A stretch of DNA of 64,000 nucleotides from Ga0077527 sp964486865 (GTDB taxonomy: Bacteria > Pseudomonadota > Gammaproteobacteria > Burkholderiales > SG8-41): contig CAZAOZ010000012.1 in assembly GCA_964486865.1 (NCBI GenBank), positions 3,147 to 67,146 on the forward strand, in the 5' to 3' direction. Position numbers and translations under genes: made by a program. Each line of letters opens with the position of its first letter. Within the stretch, counting starts at the first letter, position 1. Positions 23,051 through 29,771 of this stretch are shown here, piece by piece. The notes under the pieces are model-generated. The model worked only from the letters and a program-made list of their open reading frames with translations, did no database searches and was not told the DNA's origin.

Positions 23051-24346
23051 ATGAAAAACCATGTGAAACCGCTGTTGCCGGTCAATCTGGGGAACACCCG
23101 CATTCCTTATGCTCGAGGCATTCATGCGGGCGACTGGATTTTTGCGTCCGGGATACTCGCGACGGATTTCAAAAACGGGCTGGCGCCTGAGATCACGGCC
23201 TCACGGCCCCTCTCCGGGCAGCCGCGGTGGCAGCGCGAGGCAGCCTGCCTGTATGCAAGGGCGACCGAAGTGCTGCAAGCAGCGGGAGCGGATTTCTCGC
23301 ATGTTGTAAGAACCGATCAGTATTTTCCGGATTGGCGTGCGGTTCCTTTCCTGCATCAGGTACGGCGGAATTACAGCAACCCCTGCGTCCCGCCCAGCAC
23401 CTCCGTACTCGAACCCGGCCTGCTCTTTCCGGGCGCGGGGATGACCATGGAACTCGTTGCCGTGACGCCCAATCGGGCGCCCAAACCGAAGCCGGTTTAT
23501 CCGGACGGCCTGGATTTACCTGCAACATCCTCGTTTGCGCCTGTCGTGGTTGCGGGAGATTTCGTGTTCATCGCGGGCTTCCTCGCGGCCTGGCAACCCG
23601 GAGATCTCGGGGGCATTGCACCCGAGGCGCAAGTGCCGGCCGGCCATTTGTGGAAGGGAAACCGCATTCAACTGGAAGTCGATTACATCATTCGCAAAAA
23701 ACTCATCCCCGCCCTGAAAGGTGCGGGGTCATCACTCGGGAACGTGGTCAAGGCCCAGGTTTATCTTGCGGATATCAACGATGTGCCGGCCTTCAACCAG
23801 GTGTGGGAGCGGCATTTTTCCGGAAATATTCCGGCCACCACATTTGTACCCACCCTCAATCCGGGTTTTGCCATCGCGGATGCGCGTTGCGAGATCAATC
23901 TTGTCGCGTTGACCGACTCGGGCGCCACCAGAAAACAAGCAATCAATCCGCCGGGCCTGGTGTCGGCATGCGAGCGTCACCCCATTGCCGTGCGGGCGGG
24001 GGATCTGCTGTTATTTTCCGGCATGGTCGCCGCCGATGCAGGGGGACTGATCCAGGATGCGCGCATTGATCCGGAGCAACCCTACTTCGGCAGCAGCATC
24101 GAGGCGCAGATGGAATATCTGCTCGAGATGGCGGAGAAAACCTGCGTTGCGGCGGGCACTTCGCTTGCCAATGTGGTGCGCATCCAGCAGTTTCATACGG
24201 ATCTCCGTGATTTCCATATGGCGTGCAAAGTCTGGCAGCGCCGCCTCCCCGGACAACCGCTGCCGATCTCGGCTATCGGAGTGCCGCCGCCGTTGCTGGA
24301 GCCGGGATGTTCAGTGCAGCTGGATCTTTGGGTTTACGTTCCATGA
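23051..24346 (+). CDS. Three-domain Rid (YjgF/YER057c/UK114) fusion protein
   Basis: One 431-residue chain contains three consecutive Rid-like domains, roughly residues 14-145, 155-290 and 300-431. Each has a version of the -GDWIFASG- / -GDFVFIAGF- / -GDLLLFSGM- strand, a central helix with AGADFSHVV, AGSSLGNVV or AGTSLANVV, and a final strand (MTMELVAV, CEINLVAL, VQLDLWVYV). Ordinary Rid proteins are single-domain homotrimers, so this looks like a covalent trimer. The deaminase Arg is absent in all three (PPSTS, PATTF, PLPIS). The domains differ clearly from each other, implying an old triplication. Function unknown; the M20 gene follows after 76 bases. Confidence 0.85.
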   Translation: MKNHVKPLLPVNLGNTRIPYARGIHAGDWIFASGILATDFKNGLAPEITASRPLSGQPRWQREAACLYARATEVLQAAGADFSHVVRTDQYFPDWRAVPFLHQVRRNYSNPCVPPSTSVLEPGLLFPGAGMTMELVAVTPNRAPKPKPVYPDGLDLPATSSFAPVVVAGDFVFIAGFLAAWQPGDLGGIAPEAQVPAGHLWKGNRIQLEVDYIIRKKLIPALKGAGSSLGNVVKAQVYLADINDVPAFNQVWERHFSGNIPATTFVPTLNPGFAIADARCEINLVALTDSGATRKQAINPPGLVSACERHPIAVRAGDLLLFSGMVAADAGGLIQDARIDPEQPYFGSSIEAQMEYLLEMAEKTCVAAGTSLANVVRIQQFHTDLRDFHMACKVWQRRLPGQPLPISAIGVPPPLLEPGCSVQLDLWVYVP

Positions 24347-24422
24347 AGCGGGCAATCCCGCGGCCGGACGCCGCGAGCCGCTTGCCGGAACAGGATCATC
24401 AACCGATTGAAGGAAGAGTCTC

Positions 24423-25697
24423 ATGAGTCACCCCGACTATGCGCGCGTTGCAAGACACATTACGACGGAGGCGGTGCGCGACACGCTGATCGCGATGGTT
24501 GATATCGCGAGCCCGACCGGGCGCGAAGGCGCCCTGGCTGAATACATTGTGGGACGGCTCGCCAAGGCGGGGTTCAATGCCTATCTGCAGGAGGTCAGCG
24601 AAGGCCGCCCCAACGCGGTCGGCGTGCGCCCGGGGTCTGGCGACGGCATAAACCTGCTGTTCACCGGGCACATGGATACTTCCTATGATGGCGACGAGAG
24701 CTATCTCAAGGGAGAAGGGTTTAAAGCCAGGGCCGTATACCGGGACGGCTGGATCTGGGGCCTCGGCGCAAACAACATGAAAAGCGGCCTTGCTTCCGCT
24801 CTCGTGGCGCTCGAAGCCATCTGCCGGGAAGATGTCCAGTTGAAAGGCGATCTCCTTTATGGCGGCGTGGTGGGCGAGACCGAAAAAGCCGCCGTGGATG
24901 AATATCGCGGAAGCTCGGTATCGGGCTATGGGGTGGGCACACGACACATGATCCTGCACGGCATCAGTGCCGATTATTCAATTCTCTGCGAACCGACCAA
25001 CCTGAGGGCATGTACCGCGAACATGGGGGTGCTCTGGGTCAAGATCACCGTCGGCGGCACGGTCAGCCATGCTGCAAACGCGCGCCATCCCAGCGTGATC
25101 AATGCCATCGCTGAAATGCACGCCCTGCAGTCCAGCCTGGAACCATGGATCAAGGGCTACGAGGCAGCGCACATACACCTCGGTGAACATCCCAACGTCA
25201 CGGTCGCGGCCATTCGCGGCGGCATGCCGTGGCGGCTCGCGCGCAACCCGTTTGAATGCAGTCTCTATCTCGATATACGCACCGTTCCGGGCCAGACCGC
25301 GGAAGAGGTCAAGCGCTCCCTGCGCAAGGCGCTGCGGGAATTCGCAACAGCGCATGGCAGACCCGAGCCGGTGCTGCAGGTTCTGGTCAACGACCCGCCG
25401 ACCGAAATCAACGAAGGGGCGCTGATCACCCAGGTCGTTTGCGACGCACACCGGCGGGTGACCGGCAAGGATTCGCCTTTCATCATTCGCCGCACCGGCG
25501 CGGACTCCACGCACCTCAACCGCTACGACGTACCGTGTCTCACCTATGGCCCCGGCGGGCGCACGCATCCCGATGCCAAGGCCCTGATGCATGCCGTCGG
25601 TGAACATGCGCACGTGGACAACCTGCTGACCGCGGCCAAGGTTTATGTCGATGCGGCGCTGACGTTGTGCAGTCAACCCGCCGCAGCCAAAACCTGA
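24423..25697 (+). CDS. M20-family metallo-amidohydrolase/peptidase
   Basis: A 424-residue M20 protein (ArgE/DapE/CPG2 relatives). The first metal motif GHMDTS is standard. The bridging-ligand motif reads GLGANNMKSGLAS, with Asn where most members have Asp (DMKGG), and the Glu-Glu motif reads VVGETEKAA. The dimerisation domain begins near ITVGGTVSHAAN, and the late metal-site His is likely in GRTHPDAKAL. The same NNMK and GE-EK arrangement characterises a subgroup I remember, so it need not mean loss of function. It probably removes an N-acyl or N-carbamoyl group from a compound taken up by the neighbouring Bug proteins. Confidence 0.85.
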   Translation: MSHPDYARVARHITTEAVRDTLIAMVDIASPTGREGALAEYIVGRLAKAGFNAYLQEVSEGRPNAVGVRPGSGDGINLLFTGHMDTSYDGDESYLKGEGFKARAVYRDGWIWGLGANNMKSGLASALVALEAICREDVQLKGDLLYGGVVGETEKAAVDEYRGSSVSGYGVGTRHMILHGISADYSILCEPTNLRACTANMGVLWVKITVGGTVSHAANARHPSVINAIAEMHALQSSLEPWIKGYEAAHIHLGEHPNVTVAAIRGGMPWRLARNPFECSLYLDIRTVPGQTAEEVKRSLRKALREFATAHGRPEPVLQVLVNDPPTEINEGALITQVVCDAHRRVTGKDSPFIIRRTGADSTHLNRYDVPCLTYGPGGRTHPDAKALMHAVGEHAHVDNLLTAAKVYVDAALTLCSQPAAAKT

Positions 25698-25757
25698 AGC
25701 GCCGGCGCCGCGAAAAACCCAAGCCATCGATCCGATCCAATCCCGGGGAGCAAGCGC

Positions 25758-26735
25758 ATGAAAACACCGCTGAAATTGTCCGTTTTTCTTGCCATGGCCG
25801 TTGTTGTTCCTGGCATCGCTCATGGCGCGCAAGCCCAGCCGTATCCGAGCAAACCGATACGGATCATCATCCCGTTCGGCGCGGGCGGGTTCTCGGATAT
25901 CGTGTCGCGCATTGTCGGGCAGAAACTCTCGGAGAGCATGGGGCAGCCCGTTGTAAACGATAACCGCCCCGGCGCCAGCGGCATCATCGGGACGGATATC
26001 GTGGCCAAATCCTCGCCTGACGGATACACACTTTTGCTCAGCAGCTTCAATCACGTCGTGAATCCAAGCATGATGAAACTGCCCTACGATCCGATCAAGG
26101 ATTTTGCGGCGATCAGTCTGATCGCCGACGGTCCGCCGCTGGTCATGATGGTCAACCCCGCATCGCCGGTCAAAACTGTTCAGCAACTGGTCAACCTGGC
26201 CAAGGCGCGCCCCGGACAGCTCAATTACGGCAGCACCGGCATCGGCACTTCCGGCCATCTCATCGGCGAGCTGTTCAAGCTGGAGGCCAAAATCGACATG
26301 GTGCATGTCGCCTATCGCAGCAGCAACTTGTCCATCCCTGCGGTCATCAGCGGTGAAGTCAACATGGTATCCACCTACATGCCGACGGCACTACCCCACG
26401 TCCGATCAGGAAGGCTGGTGGCGATAGCAGTCACCGGTGCCCGGCGCTCCGCGGTGCTCCCTGACGTTCCGACCATGGTGGAATCGGGCGTGTCGGGGGT
26501 CGTGGTCAGCGGATTCGCCGGGTTCCTCGCTCCCGTCGCCACCCCGCCCGCCATCATCAAGCAATTGCATCAAGAGATCGTAAAAATGACCAAGAGCGCG
26601 GACTTCATCAAGCGTTACACCTCTTACGACATGACACCGGTCGCCAGTACCCCTCAGGAACTCGTGACCTACACCCGGCAGGAGATCGCGAAATGGGCGA
26701 AGGTGATCAAGGCAGCAGACATCCGGATGCAGTAG
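25758..26735 (+). CDS. Bug/TctC-family solute-binding protein (8)
   Basis: A 325-residue exported receptor, last gene of the Rid/M20 group. The ATG at 25758 follows GGGGAGC; the leader (MKTPLKLSVFLAMAVVV) ends near AHGAQ. The first ligand loop is IPFGAGGFSDIVSR, the second DNRPGASGIIGTD. Having two Bug genes in one short cluster suggests two related ligands or a duplication followed by divergence. Confidence 0.92.
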   Translation: MKTPLKLSVFLAMAVVVPGIAHGAQAQPYPSKPIRIIIPFGAGGFSDIVSRIVGQKLSESMGQPVVNDNRPGASGIIGTDIVAKSSPDGYTLLLSSFNHVVNPSMMKLPYDPIKDFAAISLIADGPPLVMMVNPASPVKTVQQLVNLAKARPGQLNYGSTGIGTSGHLIGELFKLEAKIDMVHVAYRSSNLSIPAVISGEVNMVSTYMPTALPHVRSGRLVAIAVTGARRSAVLPDVPTMVESGVSGVVVSGFAGFLAPVATPPAIIKQLHQEIVKMTKSADFIKRYTSYDMTPVASTPQELVTYTRQEIAKWAKVIKAADIRMQ

Positions 26736-26823
26736 CGCGCATGCCTAGCAGGAGGAGCTCAGCTTTCATCACGCGCCGCAAAATATATAAATAAACAAAG
26801 GGTTATATTAACTCTTCGCCCGC

Positions 26824-26891
26824 GCACCGGGCTGCGCAGCACGCCGATATCCCGCCGCACGATCTCGCACACATCACCGTCCTGCAGATCA
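26824..26891 (-). pseudogene. Remnant of the 3' end of an FAH gene
   Basis: The minus strand reads DLQDGDVCEIVRRDIGVLRS, almost the same as the end of the intact FAH protein (DLKDGDVCEIVQKDIGVLRS) at 27624-27692. Only this piece of about 68 bases remains. The two copies are in the same orientation and bracket the higBA module. Confidence 0.8.
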
Positions 26892-26892
26892 A

Positions 26893-27267
26893 CTATGCCG
26901 CATGAAGTTCATCCGGCTGCCTGATCAGACTTTCTGCGGGAATATCCAGGCCACGATGCAATTTCCAGATCATCCTCAGGGTCAGCGGACGCTTGTGGTT
27001 AAGGATTTCGTAAACCCGGTTCAAGCGGCCAATCATCGGCTCCAAATCCTTGGGGGTCAGGCCCTTCTGGTCCATCTGAAATTTGATGGCTTCCACCGGA
27101 TCGGGCAGTTCGAGCGGAAAGTGTTTTCTTTCGTAGGCTTCAATCAATGTGACCAGAACATCAAGGCGTTCGCCATCAGCGGTATTTGCCCTGGCGCCCA
27201 TCAGGGACTCAACCACTTTCAGGGTTGCGCGATAGTCTGCCTTGGTCTTGATCGGTTTAATATCCAT
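26893..27267 (-). CDS. higA: HigA-type antitoxin with Xre helix-turn-helix
   Basis: A 124-residue antitoxin of the HigA class that neutralises HigB and represses the operon. It starts MDIKPIKTKADYRATL, a typical HigA N-terminus, and has a C-terminal helix-turn-helix region (FQMDQKGLTPKDLEPMIGRLNRVYEIL followed by LTLRMIWKL). The ATG at 27267 has its own GGAGG; the earlier ATG at 27282 overlaps the toxin stop. It lies just downstream of higB, the toxin-first order usual for higBA. Confidence 0.9.
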   Translation of the reverse strand: MDIKPIKTKADYRATLKVVESLMGARANTADGERLDVLVTLIEAYERKHFPLELPDPVEAIKFQMDQKGLTPKDLEPMIGRLNRVYEILNHKRPLTLRMIWKLHRGLDIPAESLIRQPDELHAA

Positions 27268-27278
27268 CGTCACCTCCA

Positions 27279-27581
27279 TCAAATAGTCTGAGCGTCAATC
27301 TCATCGTACTGGGCATGTGTGCCAATGAAGCGAACGTACACCACACGGTACGGATAGTTAATCCACACCACCAGCCGGTATTTGTTGCCGGCAAGATTGA
27401 ATACCACGCGCCCGTCACGGAGGATGCTGGCGCTACCGAATGACGCCTTTACCTCTGCCGGCGATGCCCAGTCCGCCTTGAGCGCCTGACGGTACCAAGC
27501 CAATCCGGGCTCTCTGGCATCCCGATACGCACGGTTAGTTTCCCAGAACGCCTTTAACGTCGAAAGCGCAATAACCCGCAT
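27279..27581 (-). CDS. higB: HigB-type mRNA interferase toxin
   Basis: A 100-residue RelE/HigB-fold toxin that cleaves mRNA at the ribosome. MRVIALSTLKAFWE, the Asp/Trp-rich DWASPAEVKASFG, the RVVFNLAGNKYRLVVWINY strand pair and the C-terminal VRFIGTHAQYDEID are all family features; the His in the last motif is the conserved one. The start at 27581 lies ten bases from a 21-base inverted repeat that probably is the HigA operator. It is transcribed ahead of higA. Confidence 0.9.
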   Translation of the reverse strand: MRVIALSTLKAFWETNRAYRDAREPGLAWYRQALKADWASPAEVKASFGSASILRDGRVVFNLAGNKYRLVVWINYPYRVVYVRFIGTHAQYDEIDAQTI

Positions 27582-27590
27582 GGAAAGAGT

Positions 27591-27611
27591 ATAGTCCCAA
27601 TATGGGACTAT
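27591..27611. promoter_or_regulatory. Probable HigA operator
   Basis: Inverted repeat ATAGTCCC-AATAT-GGGACTAT directly upstream of higB. Perfect 8-base arms and a position overlapping the expected promoter suggest autorepression. Its outer edge overlaps the stop codon of the FAH gene (27608). Confidence 0.75.
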
Positions 27612-28396
27612 CGCAAGCCTGTCAGCACCGGACTGCGCAGCACGCCGATGTCTTTTTGCACGATCTCGCACACATCACCATCCTTGAGATCAGGCTCGGT
27701 CGCATCGTCTGTGCCCAGCCAGATCACATCACCGGGATGCAGCGTCATGTACTGCGTGATCTTCGCAATGAAATGCTGCGCGGAGAACAGCATCTTGCCG
27801 GTGTGGTATCCGGCGACCTTGTTGCCGTTGATGTGGATGTCGATGGTCAGGTTCATCGGATCCAGCCCCGTGGCGATGAACGGGCCCATGGGCTTGAAGG
27901 TGTCGCAGTTTTTCGCGCGCCACAGCGTGCGGTCGGTTTTCTGCCAGGTGCGCTCGCTGACATCGTTGCCCAGCGTGTAGCCGAGGATGCACGACAGCGC
28001 ATTCGCTTCGGTGAGGTTTTTCGCCGTCTTGCCAACCACCGCCACCAGCTCGCCCTCGAACTGCACCGGGCCGGGGGAATCGGCGGGAATCACAATCGCC
28101 TCATTCGTCGCCACCAGCGCATTCGCCGAGCGGTAACCGACGTCGGCCTTCTCCGGCGGCTTGGTGTTGGTGCCCTTGCGCTTGTTGGCCCACTCGATAT
28201 GCGCGGCGTAGTTCAGCCCCGCGCAGTAGAAGTTGCGCGGCTCGCAGGGAATGAGGGTTTTAAGCGCGGACAGCGCATGGGTCTTGCCGTTGGTCTTCCA
28301 GTTACCGAACGGCGAGCCGTCGAGTTCATCGACACGGTCGCCTTCGACGAGGCCGAAGAAGATGCGGGACTGGTGCTGGAAGCGGCCGAATTTCAT
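27608..28396 (-). CDS. Fumarylacetoacetate hydrolase-family protein
   Basis: A 262-residue FAH-fold enzyme. The active-site and metal segments are visible: FYCAGLNYAAHIEW, the metal-binding FEGELVAVVGKTAKNL, GYTLGNDVSERTWQ, and the C-terminal PGDVIWLGTDDATEP. Family members hydrolyse or decarboxylate beta-diketo or 2-oxo acids in aromatic catabolism. The ATG at 28396 is preceded by GGAGA. Its last 70 bases are duplicated at 26824-26891, on the far side of higBA. Confidence 0.87.
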   Translation of the reverse strand: MKFGRFQHQSRIFFGLVEGDRVDELDGSPFGNWKTNGKTHALSALKTLIPCEPRNFYCAGLNYAAHIEWANKRKGTNTKPPEKADVGYRSANALVATNEAIVIPADSPGPVQFEGELVAVVGKTAKNLTEANALSCILGYTLGNDVSERTWQKTDRTLWRAKNCDTFKPMGPFIATGLDPMNLTIDIHINGNKVAGYHTGKMLFSAQHFIAKITQYMTLHPGDVIWLGTDDATEPDLKDGDVCEIVQKDIGVLRSPVLTGLR

Positions 28397-28509
28397 GCTT
28401 GCTGTTCTCCATGTAATCGTTGCGCCGACTGCCATGTTCGCATGTCTGCGTCCCCGCGGCACGACCGCATGCCGCAGACACCGGCCTCAGGCAATGACTA
28501 CTGAATTGA

Positions 28510-29094
28510 TCAACTGTGCACAAACGCCAGCAACGCCGCATAGTCGCCGGCATCCGCCGCACGCAATGCCGCAAGGTAACGATCGCGCGCATCACCACCC
28601 GCCTCAAGGTTCGCCCCACCCCAGCTGAATGATGCGGCGCCGTTCCGCCGCAACAGCACGTCCGTCATCAACCGCGCATGACGGCCGTTGCCGTTCGGAA
28701 AGGGGTGGATCGCCACCAGCCGGTGGTGAAACCGCACCGCGATTTCGTCCAGCGGATACGTACGGTGCCCGATCCAGTAGCGCGTGTTCTCCAGCAGTTC
28801 GCGCAACTGCACGGCCACCTGCGCGGCATCCACGCCGATATTCTTGCCGGTGGTGCGGAACGTACCCGCCCAGCGCCAGGTGCCGCCGAACAGGCGGCGA
28901 TGCAGCTCGCGCACAAAATGTTCGCTCAGCACGTCGCGCTCGCGTGAGCGCATCGCCCACGCGCTGCCCTCCAGCACATTCGCCTGCTCCCACTGGTTCA
29001 GCTCGGCTTGCGTGCGGATGTGGCCGGGAATCAGGCCGCGTGCCTCGTCGGGATCGAGCGGCGTCGCGCCCGGCGCGTGTGCGTCGCCGATCAT
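28510..29094 (-). CDS. Fic-domain protein (mobile mystery protein B)
   Basis: A 194-residue protein with the complete Fic motif HPFPNGNGRHAR, so it should transfer AMP or another nucleotide group to a target protein. The segment LHRRLFGGTWRWAGTFR is typical of Fic proteins. Length and the adjacent Xre partner (18 bases upstream) match the pair known as mobile mystery proteins A and B. No inhibitory (S/T)xxxE(G/N) motif is obvious in this chain, so inhibition would be expected from the partner. Confidence 0.87.
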   Translation of the reverse strand: MIGDAHAPGATPLDPDEARGLIPGHIRTQAELNQWEQANVLEGSAWAMRSRERDVLSEHFVRELHRRLFGGTWRWAGTFRTTGKNIGVDAAQVAVQLRELLENTRYWIGHRTYPLDEIAVRFHHRLVAIHPFPNGNGRHARLMTDVLLRRNGAASFSWGGANLEAGGDARDRYLAALRAADAGDYAALLAFVHS

Positions 29095-29112
29095 CGCGAA
29101 TTCAGCGACCGG

Positions 29113-29565
29113 CTATTCCCACAACCGCGAGCGCCGGCCGCGCAGCAGTTCCTGCTTGCGCTGCGCGACCTGCATGCGCGTGTAGGCATCATCGGCACGC
29201 TGCTGCTCCAGCGCCATCGAATGCGCGATCGCGTTGACCTCGGCGTCGGCCAGTTTCTGCGCACGCGCATCGACCTTGTCACGCAACGGCACATCCGGCA
29301 CCAGTGCATGCACCAGACGGCAATCGAGCGCGGCGCCCAGACGCCGCAACTGGCCCAGCGAAATCGTGCCCGCGGTTTCGCGTCGCTCGGCATCCATCCA
29401 GCTCGATTGCGACACGCCGGCGCGCTGCGCGGCCTGGCGCGTGCTGATGCCCAGCGCCATGCGGATGGCCCGCAGCCAGCCATCGACCGGCGGCGCGTCC
29501 AGCCGTTCGCGCCACGGCGCGAGGGCTTGATCGAGCTGGACTAGACGGAGATCGCGGGTATTCAT
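29113..29565 (-). CDS. Xre-family protein (mobile mystery protein A)
   Basis: A 150-residue protein with a central helix-turn-helix (IRMALGISTRQAAQRAG then SQSSWMDAERRETAGTISL) and a long charged C-terminal helix (AHSMALEQQRADDAYTRMQ). It precedes the Fic gene and probably is both its antitoxin-like partner and the operon repressor. An inverted repeat (29580-29593) lies 15 bases upstream of the ATG. Confidence 0.85.
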   Translation of the reverse strand: MNTRDLRLVQLDQALAPWRERLDAPPVDGWLRAIRMALGISTRQAAQRAGVSQSSWMDAERRETAGTISLGQLRRLGAALDCRLVHALVPDVPLRDKVDARAQKLADAEVNAIAHSMALEQQRADDAYTRMQVAQRKQELLRGRRSRLWE

Positions 29566-29579
29566 GATCGACCATAAGC

Positions 29580-29593
29580 ATTCATTGATGAAT
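29580..29593. promoter_or_regulatory. Possible operator of the Xre-Fic pair
   Basis: ATTCAT-TG-ATGAAT lies just upstream of the Xre start in an AT-rich stretch, consistent with an autoregulatory site. The arms are only six bases, so the call is tentative. Confidence 0.45.
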
Positions 29594-29771
29594 AGAATGA
29601 TAGCTTATAAACGATCATAAATAAACTATTTGAATGACTTTGGTCGCTCAAATAATCGATCCCGCCCCTCCAATAAATATAATTCAATAAAAACAATTAG
29701 TTATTGAAGGACATCACCCTTGCCGTCCTCGACCGGACGCACCTGGCCGATGGCGATCAGGGTTCGAGGAT

